From assembly GCA_040901705.1 (NCBI GenBank), contig JBBDYI010000290.1, forward strand, positions 18,864-82,863: a stretch of 64,000 nt of DNA, given 5' to 3'. Below are positions 34,501-44,100 of this stretch, piece by piece. Source of the stretch: PLA5 sp040901705 (GTDB lineage: Bacteria; Planctomycetota; Planctomycetia; Pirellulales; PLA5). The position numbers and the translations under genes are program-made. The notes under the pieces are model-generated. The model saw only the letters and a program-made list of their open reading frames with translations, searched no databases and had not been told where the DNA came from. Each line of letters begins with the position of its first letter. Position 1 is the stretch's first letter.

Positions 34501-34958
34501 GCCTGCTTTTTGCCTTCGGTCGTCGAGCGAACCGCTTCCTTCGTGCCGCCAAGCACGGGCACGCCGATCTTCTCGGCCGTGTTGCGGGCGAACGTCTTGT
34601 CGCCAAGGTTTTCCAGAGCGTCGACCGTCGGCCCGACATACGTGATGCCGCTGTCCGCACACGCACGGGCAAAGTCCGGGTTCTCGGACAGGAATCCATA
34701 GCCGGGATGAATCCCATCGATGCCGTGCCGCCGGGCGACGTCGATGATCCCTTCGATGTCGAGGTACGCCCGGATTGGCTCGCCCTTGCGGCCAACCTGG
34801 TAAGACTCGTCGGCCTTGAACCGATGCAGCGCGAAGCGGTCCTCGTGAGAATAGATCGCCACGGTGCGGATGCCCATCTCATGGGCGGACCGAAAAACGC
34901 GAGTCGCGATCTCGCTACGATTGGCGACGAGGAGTTTGGTTATATTCTTGATTGACAT
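31509..34958 (-). CDS. pyc: Pyruvate carboxylase
   Basis: A 1,149-residue biotin enzyme that carboxylates pyruvate to oxaloacetate (anaplerosis). Biotin carboxylase domain (1-~450): LVANRSEIATRVFRSAHEMG, GKGGGGRGMRI-like ATP-grasp loop, and EVNPRIQVEHTVTEE. Carboxyltransferase domain (~540-~850): L-L-T-D-T-T-M-R-D-A-H-Q-S-L, EMWGGATFDTAMRFLKECPW and HFHTHDTAG metal-binding histidines. The biotinyl domain carries EAMKMES with K1115. All three catalytic units are intact. Start ATG is not preceded by an obvious ribosome site. The upstream 300 bases include a repeat fragment. It is a stand-alone gene. Confidence 0.97.
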   Translation of the reverse strand: MSIKNITKLLVANRSEIATRVFRSAHEMGIRTVAIYSHEDRFALHRFKADESYQVGRKGEPIRAYLDIEGIIDVARRHGIDGIHPGYGFLSENPDFARACADSGITYVGPTVDALENLGDKTFARNTAEKIGVPVLGGTKEAVRSTTEGKKQAEKIGYPVILKAAKGGGGRGMRIVKTADEFVNAFEQAQRESQTAFGSPDVFIEKLVANARHIEVQLLGDKHGNLVHLLERDCTVQRRHQKVVEIAPAPYLAKELRDSLCESALAIGRAVKYECAGTVEFLVDRDSGEFYFIEVNPRIQVEHTVTEEVTGVDLIKSQILVAQGVPLADPEIGIASQKDVATTGFAIQCRVTTEDPTNNFMPDYGRMTHYRSASGMGIRLDAGSAFSGAVVNPFYDSLLVKVTARGRRFVDAAARMERCLQEFRVRGVKTNLQFLIKLITNTSFLEGRCTTRFIDETPDLFILPKRRDRATRLLTFLAENAVNGNPLVKDRPKSTRRLPAQTPDIDPSEPIPDGMRQRYQKLGAEKFCQWILKHKPLLLTDTTMRDAHQSLLATRLRTKELLNIADAYAHRCPDLFSLEMWGGATFDTAMRFLKECPWQRLADLRERIPNILFQMLLRASNAVGYTNYPDNIVKAFVKEAAGAGIDVFRIFDALNSTSNMKVAMDAVHKHGGLCEAAICYTGDILDPNRTKYDLAYYVAMAKELEKMGAHILAIKDMAGLCKPYAAELLVKTLKQEIGIPIHFHTHDTAGIQAGSIVKASEVKLDIADTAFAPLAGGTSQVNLNTLVEALRFTPRDTGLAAQGLDEIAEYWREAREFYTPFESASLAATAELYSHEMPGGQYTNLFEQARALGLADRWPEVCHRYAEVNQLLGDIVKVTPTSKAVGDMALFLVANNFQTTDVLDENRDLAFPASVIDLLIGNMGQPYGGFPKKVRDRILRDRKPVRGRPGASMPPADFQEAAVTVEGFMHRKPTDRDVVTYLLYPKVFREFVQHRQAYSDTSDLPTPVFFHGIETGEEVAVDIEPGKTLMIKFLTIGDPHPDGRRNVFFELNGQPRDLSVVDHSLEADVPKRAQADAANANHIGAAMPGMVVAVAVQAGDNVAKGQKLLTLEAMKMESTIYAERQGKVGSVLVKPGSQVESGDLLIELE

Positions 34959-35285
34959 TGGCCGATTGACGCACCGAGGCGGTGGAAAATGACTAGACGC
35001 GGTGGAAGCGGCGTTAGTTTAGCGGCCGTACCTGGGGCCGTCGATGCGAGGAACGCGAGGGGGACGGCGTTGGACGCGGACGCTTCCGGAAAAAAACGGT
35101 TTATTTGACCAAGTACGCGTCCCAGAACTGTGAGAGGCGAATCCTTTCGCAGTCGGAATCGCTCGACAGTGGAATCGGCGACGTGGCGGCGAATTGCGTC
35201 CTGATGCGGGCCGGATTCGTCGCAAAAGATCACTGCCGCGATTTCGCGAGCGAGCAGAATCGCGATTGCCGGCGGTGGCTATGCG
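34959..35285. other. Intergenic region between pyc and the AraC regulator
   Basis: About 330 bases without a gene. It includes the pyc promoter region and a fragment of the 23150-type repeat at 35109-35150. Confidence 0.45.
35109..35150. repeat. Fragment of the 23150-type repeat
   Basis: The sequence resembles the left half of the MITE-like element: CCAAGT, then CCCAGAACTGT, AGGCGAATCC and TTCGC in the same order and spacing. The complementary right arm is absent, so this is a partial copy. Confidence 0.65.
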
Positions 35286-36476
35286 TCAGGAGTGCTTCCC
35301 GACGGTCGTTGCGCGGCGATATTCGCCCGGAGTGACTTTCATGCACCGGCGGAAGAAGGCGATCATGTACTCCGAATACGCAAAGCCGGATAGGTTCGCG
35401 ATTACCGACAAGGTGTACTCCGTTTCGGTCAGCAATTGCTTGACCCGCTCCAATCGTACTCGATTGATCTCGGCCAACGGCGAACGGCCGAGCCGGCGTT
35501 GCATCCGCCGTTCCAGCGTCGTGCGCGAAACTCCGACGTGCCGCACCACGTCGGCGACGTCGATGCCATCGCTGGCGTGGCTGCGAATGAAACGCAGCGC
35601 CGTCGCTACGGCCCGGTCGTCGAGGGCATAGACGTCGGTCGACGCGCGAACGACCACTCGCAGCGGCGCAACCGGACGCGGCGGGACTGCGTTGCGCTCT
35701 CCTTTCATCATCCGCTGTAGAAGTTCGGCGGCTTGGTAGCCGATCCGTTCGGTGTCTTGTTCGACGCTGGTCAATCTTGGGCCGGCCAGTTCGCAAAGTA
35801 CTTCGTCGTTGTCGACCCCGATCACGGCGACGTCGTCGGGCACGGAGATTTGGTGTTCGCGACAGACGTTCAATACTTGCAGTCCACGAATGTCGTTGCA
35901 TGCGATGACGCCGACCGGCTTTGGGAGTCCGCACAGCCACTTCGCCAATTGTTTCTCGTGCGTCAGTCCGGCCGCTTCGATGTCCATCGTCGTTATCGTT
36001 GCCACGCCGCGTTGCTGCGGTTCGTCGTAAACGCATATGGGCAATGCGGCCGCCATAAGCGACTCGGCGAAATATCGTTCGCGCCGTTCGGAATAAACGG
36101 CGCCGGCAAAGCCGCAGAACGCCAGATTGCGAAAGCCGCGCTCGCGCAAATGATCGATCGCCATTTGCGTCACCGCTCGGTCGTCGGTTTCAATGACCGG
36201 CGTTCGAGGCAGCGGATACGTCCCCGTCAAGTCGATTGCCGGCAGCTTCGAACGGGTCAACCGCCGAGCCAGCGCCGGCGTTTCCACACGGGCAATGATG
36301 CCATCGCCCGCCCAACGCCGCAGCCACAGTGGCGCGTTTGCCGAAAGCAGTTGTTCCTGGTGATAGATGGACCAGTTGCCGGCGGTGCGAGCGAAGGCGG
36401 CGATACCTCGGAGCACACCGCGTCCGTATTCACGCGACGACTCGACGAGCAATCCGACTTTGAACGTCTCGGCCAT
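35286..36476 (-). CDS. XylR-like AraC-family transcription regulator
   Basis: A 396-residue regulator with an N-terminal LacI-type periplasmic-binding domain and C-terminal AraC helix-turn-helix. It starts TFKVGLLVESSREYGRGVLRGIAAFAR, the hallmark of XylR-like planctomycete regulators. The sensor part includes QMAIDHLRERGFRNLAFCGFAG and DVAVIGVDNDEVLCELAGP, and ends with LTSVEQDTERIGYQAAELL. The AraC part (about 290-390) has VRHVGVSRTTLERRMQRRLGRSP and the recognition helix IANLSGFAYSEYMIAFFRRCMKVTPGEYRR. It likely senses a sugar. The gene is divergent from the two secreted-protein genes at 36737 and 38140, so it is their candidate regulator. Confidence 0.92.
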   Translation of the reverse strand: MAETFKVGLLVESSREYGRGVLRGIAAFARTAGNWSIYHQEQLLSANAPLWLRRWAGDGIIARVETPALARRLTRSKLPAIDLTGTYPLPRTPVIETDDRAVTQMAIDHLRERGFRNLAFCGFAGAVYSERRERYFAESLMAAALPICVYDEPQQRGVATITTMDIEAAGLTHEKQLAKWLCGLPKPVGVIACNDIRGLQVLNVCREHQISVPDDVAVIGVDNDEVLCELAGPRLTSVEQDTERIGYQAAELLQRMMKGERNAVPPRPVAPLRVVVRASTDVYALDDRAVATALRFIRSHASDGIDVADVVRHVGVSRTTLERRMQRRLGRSPLAEINRVRLERVKQLLTETEYTLSVIANLSGFAYSEYMIAFFRRCMKVTPGEYRRATTVGKHS

Positions 36477-36736
36477 ATCAGCGAACGGGCCTGCAATCGA
36501 AAGTAATGTGAGCGGAAACCTTACTCGGCCGGACGGCTATCGGCGCTTCGGTGCAACCGTTTTGTCAATAATCACCAATGGCATGCCGCATTTTCATAGT
36601 TTATTTCATGCGAATCCTCAGTGACAGGATGTCGGCCAGCAAATAGCCTAGACATTGTAGCAGCCTATGCGCATCGGCGACGCGCAACCGCATCGATCGC
36701 CTTCGATTCATGCTCAATCCATCCGGGAGCGAACTA

Positions 36737-38032
36737 ATGACTGTGAAAACCGCGTTTTTAGCGAGCATGTGTTGGCTCGCGCTAGCCGCGACGCGACCCG
36801 CCAGGGCCGTCGAATTTTGGAGCGTCGATCTCCAGGCGACCGGCAGCACGTTGTTTGGTCAATCGAATCCGCCGCTGACCGCGGCGGGCGCCGACCCGAC
36901 GTTCAATCTCGGCAACGTCTGGAACGCCTATACGGTGCCGGCTCACGATTTACCCGCGGCGCTCGTGCCGGCAATCAATCTGGCCGACCGAGATGGTGCG
37001 GCGAGCAGCGTGACCTTTGGTATTTCCGTTCCGATCGCCGGCTGGGGTGGTGCGGGCGCCGCGGGCGGAGCGAACGATCTGTTTCGCGACTATATCTTCG
37101 CGGCAGCAGGCAATTCGCCGGTCACGGCGGATTTCGTCATCGGCGGCCTGACGCCCGGCGCCAGTTACGACATGATCAACTTCGGTGGAATTGGCCGCGA
37201 TAGCGCAGTCACCCTCGACTTCAACGGCAATGGCGACCTGGCCGACGAAACCGGCCGCATCGCTCCGGTCAACAACGGTGCCGCATTTCGCGGCATCATG
37301 GCCAGCGCTGCGGGCCAGATCGTCGGGCGTGTCGCCAACGGCACCGGCGATCCCGAAGGAAACTGGGCGGGATTCCATTTAATGAGCGCTGCGCCGCCTG
37401 GAGCGAAGCTGTGGAGCGTCGATATCCACGGCGCGGGCAGCGACCTGTTCGGCCAGGACGTGGCCCCACAAAGCATGACCGGCCTCGAAACGCAATACGG
37501 CTTGGGCAACGTTTGGAATCACGTCGCCGTGCCGGGCTACGACCTCGATCCGGCCGCCGTTTCGTCGCCGCTCGTCGATAGCGAAGGCAATCCGACGGGC
37601 GTCGAGTTCAACATTGTCGACGCGGTGCAAGGCTGGGGCGGAGATCCAGGCATGGGCACCGATCCGCTGCGCCGCGATTATTTGTTCGTGCAGGCCGGAC
37701 GTTCGCCCGCCAGCGCGGAATGGACGATCACCGGCCTGACTCCCGGACACACGTATGAGTTGTTCGCGTATAGCGGCGCTGCCCGCGACGTCATGCTCGG
37801 CGTGGATCAAACGGGCGAGCAATTCAACTTTCGCGGCGGCCACTTGTTCGGTAATGTCGCCGTCGACGGGAGCGGCATGATTTCGGGCCTCGTTTCCAGC
37901 GCTGCGGGCGAAGCGAATTGGTCCGGCTTTCAACTTCGCGATGTGACGCCGATTCCCGAGCCGAGCACGATGGCCCTCGTGCTCGTCGGCGCCGCGGCGA
38001 CGGCCACGATTGCCCGACGACGGCGGGTATAA
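36737..38032 (+). CDS. PEP-CTERM protein made of two tandem WSVD modules
   Basis: A 431-residue exported protein. Residues 1-25 form a signal peptide (LASMCWLALAATRPARA). Two copies of the same module, each about 190-200 residues, follow: module 1 starts EFWSVDLQATGSTLFGQ and ends GNWAGFHL, and module 2 starts KLWSVDIHGAGSDLFGQ and ends ANWSGFQL. Each has a W-N-x-x-x-V-P-x-x-D-L block, an A-G-x-S-P strand and G-L-T-P-G-x-x-Y repeat-like turn, as in beta-sandwich carbohydrate-binding-like domains. The C-terminus is PIPEPSTMALVLVGAAATATIARRRRV, a PEP-CTERM sorting tail. The start at 36737 has GGGAG upstream. The same module recurs twice in the next gene. Confidence 0.88.
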   Translation: MTVKTAFLASMCWLALAATRPARAVEFWSVDLQATGSTLFGQSNPPLTAAGADPTFNLGNVWNAYTVPAHDLPAALVPAINLADRDGAASSVTFGISVPIAGWGGAGAAGGANDLFRDYIFAAAGNSPVTADFVIGGLTPGASYDMINFGGIGRDSAVTLDFNGNGDLADETGRIAPVNNGAAFRGIMASAAGQIVGRVANGTGDPEGNWAGFHLMSAAPPGAKLWSVDIHGAGSDLFGQDVAPQSMTGLETQYGLGNVWNHVAVPGYDLDPAAVSSPLVDSEGNPTGVEFNIVDAVQGWGGDPGMGTDPLRRDYLFVQAGRSPASAEWTITGLTPGHTYELFAYSGAARDVMLGVDQTGEQFNFRGGHLFGNVAVDGSGMISGLVSSAAGEANWSGFQLRDVTPIPEPSTMALVLVGAAATATIARRRRV

Positions 38033-38139
38033 CCGGCTTGCGATGGGCCGTTCGATGCGATTTTTTTCGGATGTCGCGGGGCGAGCGCCGCACGTGAGCG
38101 CTCGTCCCTCCTTTTTGTATTGATCGAGGAGGATCGGCG

Positions 38140-41100
38140 ATGCTTTGGCTTCAGACATGGAAGACTTTGACCGAGTCGAGAAGAAGTCGCGCGATTGCCG
38201 ATCGTCGCCGCTCGCGCCGTTTGTCGCCGGCGACGGTGGAAGCGCTCGAGCCGCGCCTGGTGCTGGATAGCACCGTCGTATTCAACGAGATCATGTATAA
38301 TCCGGCGGGGGACGATACGGGCCGGGAATGGATCGAACTGCACAACCAGATGGCCGTCGACATGGACGTCTCGTTGTGGCGCATCGACGGCGCGGTCGAG
38401 TACGATTTTCCCGAGGAGACGGTGATTCCCGGCCACGGCTATCTCGTCGTCGCCGCCGATCCCGATGCGTTCCAGACGGAATACGGCGTCGCTGGCGTGC
38501 TGGGGCCGTTTGCCGGTTCGCTCTCCAATGGCGGCGAAACGCTGGAGCTTTACAACAACTTCAATTCGGCCCGGACGCGGGCACTGCCGCCACCGCCTCC
38601 CGCGGCGGACAAGCTGTGGAGCGTCGATATTCAGGCCGTCGGCGGCGTGATCACGCAACCGAATCCACCGCTCAAGACCGGCGTCGAAGCCAGTTCCGGC
38701 TGGGGCGACGTGTGGAACGCCTTCAACATTGCCGGCCACACCGGAACCACGCTCAATCCGACGCTCGCGCTGGTTAACAGCGCCGGCACGCCCACGGGCG
38801 TCACGTTTTCCATTGCCGGCGCGATCTCCGGTTGGTCGGAAAACGGCGACGGGCTCACCAGCGACTATCTGTTCGTCGCGGCGGGCAACTCGCCGACCAC
38901 GGCGAACTGGCAAATCACGGGCCTTGACCTGGCGAAGACGTACAGTTTTTTTCCCTATGGCAGTTCGCTACGCGACATGGGCTGGAACGTCGACCGCGGC
39001 GGCGACGGGTCGCTCGCCAACGACGCGCCGCTTGTCGTTTCCGCCGCTGGCACATTGGTCGAGGGCGTCCACCCCGATGCGACTGGGAAGATCGTCGGCA
39101 GCGTCGCCAATGGCACGGGAGACCCGGAGGGAAATTGGGCTGGATTCCAACTCCTGGAAGTCGATCCCACGCCCGGCGGCGCGCCGGACATTGCCCATTT
39201 GCCCGGTCCGGGTGGACTCGACGGGCGGCGGTTGATGAATTCCGTCAACTACGACGACGGCGACGACTGGCCGATCGAGCCGGACGGCTCCGGCGCGTCG
39301 CTCGCGAAGATCGATCCGGACGCCGGCAGCGCGCAAGCCGAGAACTGGACATTCAGCAACACGGTCGGCGGCACGCCCGGGGTGCGGAACTTCTCCGATG
39401 GCCGTCCGCTGCAAGTTTCGCAGATTTCGGACGCCTCTGGCAACGGCCGCCACGGCGCGCCGTTCGCCCTGGGCACGGTGGCGGAGGGCTTCGAAGGCCG
39501 CGCCGGTTCGTTCGACGGGGCCACGAGCTACGTCGAAGTGCCGATCGATCTCAATCCAACGGCCAATTCACAAATCACATTTGGCGCTTGGGTTCGTTCC
39601 GACACCACTTCGCCGACGCATGCGATCGTCTCGAACGACGATGGCGGTTGGGATCGTTCGATTGCTATCGGCAGCGGCGTCGCGCCGGTTTCGCCGGGCA
39701 ACGAGAACGTGTGGAACGCCTTTAACGTACAAGGGCACAATCTCACTTCCACGAATCCTTCGATGAACCTCGTCGACCGCGACGGCGCGGCGACAAGCGT
39801 GAGTTTTTCGATTCTCGGCACGATTTCCGGATTCAGCAACGCGCAGAATCCGGCCGCGCGGTTGACGAACGACTATATGTTCGTCAGCGCGGGAAATTCA
39901 GCCGCCAACGCCGATTGGACGATCGCGGGCCTGGTGTCGCAACGGCAATACGACTTTTATGCCTACGGCGGCATCGCCCGCGACGCTTCGATGCGCGTCG
40001 ACACGAATGGCGACGGTTCGCTCGCCGGCGAAACGACGCGGATGGCGCCGGTCAATGGCGGTATCCTGATCGGCGGCGTAACGGCGAGCAACTCGGGGCA
40101 GATTCTCGGCAATGTCGGACCCGGCAGCGGCGGCGAGGGAAACTGGAGTGGTTTTCAACTCGTCGATCGAGTGACCGGGCAGTTGTGGAGCGTCGACATT
40201 CAGGCGATCAATGGCCCGCTGTTCGGACAGCAACCGCCGTTGTTGCAGAGCGGCCCGTTGTCCACCGGCGCGGGCGTCGGGTACTCCGCTTTTGCCGGCG
40301 GGCACCAGTTCAACGGCAGTGGCATTACCGCCGATCCCGCAACGTGGGCGTTCGTCGCCGGAGCGTTCGATCAGACGACAAACAGCATGACGCTGTACGT
40401 CGACCGCGACGCATCGACGACGGCCGACGCCGTACAGGTCTTCACCGACGCGGCCACGGCGTTCGGCACGAGTCTGTTGCCGACGAATATCGGCCGATTG
40501 CCGTCGGGGGCGTGGTATTTCGATGGTTTGATCGACAACGTGTTTTTCGCCGACGGCGCGCTCAGCGCGGGACAGATTACCGCATTGCGAGACGGCGGCG
40601 CGGCGGCCGTTTCGGCATTGGGCGGCGATCTGCTCGCGTTCTATCCGTTCGAGGACGTCGCGCCGGGCGACACGACGGTCGAATTGCCGGCGCTGGTGAT
40701 TAACGAATTCGATTCGTCCGAGGCCGCGCTGTTTCGCGTGGAATTGGTCAACTCGGGCGATACGGCTGTAAATCTCGCCGGCATGGTGCTATCGACCAAC
40801 GAGACCGGCGCGCCCGACTACTCGTTTCCCGCGCAAATGCTCGCCGCAGGCGGTCGGATCGTGGTCGACGAAGTGGCGCTTGGTTTCCGGCCGAACGATG
40901 GCGATGCGCTGTTCCTGTTCACGGCCGGCAAGACGTCGGTCGTCGACGCCGGGCACGTCGACAATTCGCCGCGGGCACGCTATCCCGACGTTACGGGGCC
41001 TTGGCTCGAGCCGACGACGATGACGCTGGGCGGCGCGAACGTCGTCGACCTCCGCGACGAGATCGCGATCAACGAGATCATGTACCACGGCTATCCGGAC

Positions 41101-44100
41101 CGCGGTACACCGCCCACGCCGGCGGAATACGCGACGACGACGCTGCTCGATTGGAACGCGACGTGGCGCTACAACCAGGTTGGCCAATCGGTCGCCGGCG
41201 GCCAGCTTCCGACGAATTGGGCGGCGACTTCGCATCCAGTCGACGGATCGACGTGGCTTTCCGGCAACGGTCTTTTTGCGCTGGAACCCAACGGCACGAT
41301 CGCAGACATTCGAACGCCGCTCACCCTCGGCGGCGGCCGCACGACGTACTATTTCGAGACGGAGTTCACGGTCCCCACGGACGCTGCGGACGGGTTCGAA
41401 CTGCAAATCGAACATTACATCGACGACGGCGCACTTTTCTACCTCAACGGCGTCGAAATCGTCGACCGCGTCAACTTGCCGGCCGCCGGAGTGACGAATG
41501 CGACCTTCGCTTTGGCTCAGATCGAGGCCGCTGTCGCGACCGTCGTCGTGTCGGCCGACCGCCTGGCCGTAGCGGGCTTTGCCAAGGGGGTGCCGCAGCG
41601 GCTGTCGGTCGAAGTGCATCAAGGTGCGGCGGCGAGCAGCGACGTCGTATTCGGCACGCGCGTTCATACGCGCGTACAATCCGCGCCCGGAACGCCCGGC
41701 ACGCCGTATGCCGAGAGCAACGAGGAGTGGATCGAGCTTTACAACCGTTCGGCGACGACGGTCGATTTGACGGGCTGGTCGCTCCGCGGCGGCGTGGACT
41801 ACGCATTCGTCGGCGGTACGACGATCCCGGCCGGCGGCTATCTCGTGGTGTCGAACGACGCCGCGGCGCTGGCGGCCAAGTATCCGGCGATTGCGGGCGA
41901 GATCGTCGGGATTTTTTCCGGAACGCTGTCGAATTCCGGCGAAACCGTGCGGCTCGAAGACCCGCTGGGCAATCCGGCCGACGAAGTGCGATACTACGAT
42001 GGCGGGCGGTGGCCCGCCGCGGCCGATGGCGGCGGATCGTCGCTCGAATTGCGCGATCCCGGCGCGGACAACGCGCAACCGGCCGCGTGGGCGGCCAGCG
42101 ACGAGTCGGCCGGTACGGCGTGGCGGACGTACACCTACCGCGGCATCGCCGTGAACGACGGCATCGGCAACGATGTGTTCCGAGAACTGGTGCTCGGCAT
42201 GTTGGACGCCGGCGAGCTTTTGTTGGACGACATCAGCGTCGTCGAACGCCCCGGTACGCCGCAGGCGGTTGCCGTCATTCGAAACGGCTCGTTCGAGACG
42301 GACGCCCTGGGCAGCGCGGCCAGCAGTTGGCGGATCATCGGCAACCACTCAGGCACGGTCATCGCCGATCCCACCAACGCCGCGAACAAGGTGTTGCGGC
42401 TCGTCGCGACCGGGCCCACGGAAGACAAACACAATCACGCCGAAACGACGTTCGCGGCGAATCGGCCGATCGCCGTCGGCGCGGAATACGAGATTTCATT
42501 CCGCGCGAAATGGATATCGGGTTCGAACCAACTCAACTCGCGGCTGTATTTCAATTTCTTACAGCAAACGACACTGATCGACGTGTCGCACGATGGCGGC
42601 ACGCCGGCGGCGCAAAACTCGCGGTTTGCGGCGAATGTCGGGCCGACATACACCGAGTTCTACCACGGTCCGGTCGTGCCCAAGGCGAACGAGGAGGTGA
42701 CGGAGTCCGTGGCGGCCGCCGACCCGGACGGCGTGGCGTCGATGGCGCTGTTCTACTCGGTCGGCGGCGGCGGGTTTTCGTCGATTGCCATGACGGACGC
42801 CGGCGGAGGTCGATATACCGGCAAGATTCCCGGTCAGGCGGCGGCGAGCGTGGTGCAGTTCTATGTGCAAGGCGCCGATGCGCTCGGCGCGGTCTCGACC
42901 TATCCGGCCGACGGGGCGAGTTCGCGGGCGCTGTACGTCGTCGAGGACGGTCAGGCCGCCGTCGGACAATTGCACAACCTACGCATCGTCATGACGCCGG
43001 CGGATCGCGATTTCCTATACCTGAACACCAACCGCATGAGTAACGCGCACCTCGGCGCGACCGTGATCTACGACGAGCGGGAGGTGTTCTACGACGTCGG
43101 CGCGCAGCTAAAAGGCAGCGCCTTTGGCCGCTTCGCCGGTACGGAAACCGGCTTCAGCGTTCGCTTCAACCCCGACGAATTGTTCCGCGGTGTTCACGAA
43201 ACGATCAGCATCGAACGGGCCGGCAACAAGAAGGAATTGCTCGCCAAACACATGTACGGGCGCGCTGGCGGCGGGCTGGTGAGTTTCTACGACGACGTGA
43301 TCCGCATCGTCGCGCCACGAGCGAACGAAACCGGCGTCACGCTGCTCTCGATGGCTCGATACAGCGACGTGTTTCTCGATGAGTCCTTCGACAACGGCGG
43401 CGAAGGCGCGCTCTACAACATGGAGTTGCTCTACAACCCCAACGGCACGGTCGACGGGAATCCCGAAAGCCTCAAGCTCAACAATCCATACAACCATACC
43501 AACGGTACGGTGGTCATTGCCGATCGCGGCGACGACAAAGAGACGTACCGCTGGAACTACCAGATGCGCAACGCCCGCGGCCGCGACGACTATGCACCGC
43601 TCATCGAATTGATGCAGGCGTTCAGTCTTGCCGGCTCAGCGCTCGACGCGGCGACGCAACAGATCATGGACGTCGACCAATGGATGCGGACGTGGGCGAT
43701 GTTCTCGCTCAACGGCAACGACGATCTGTACACCCGCGTCTACGATCACAACTACCGGATGTACGTGCGGCCCGAGGACGGCAAGATCATCGGCATGCCC
43801 TGGGATTTGGACCGCGCATTTCAGATCGCGACCAACGCGCCGCTCTGGGGCGACGAAAACCTCCGCAACGTGATCGAGTTGCCAACGAACAAGCGGCTGT
43901 TCTACGGCCACTTGTTCGACATTGCGAACACGACGGCGAACGCAGATTATATGACGACGTGGGCGACGCACTTCGCGGCGCTAACCGGCCAGAGCTTTTC
44001 TGGAGAATTGGGCTACATCGTCGCCCGCAGCAATTACGTCCTCGGCCAGCTTCCCGGTGAGTTTTCGTTCGACATCGCGACGGCCGATCCACTCGACGTC

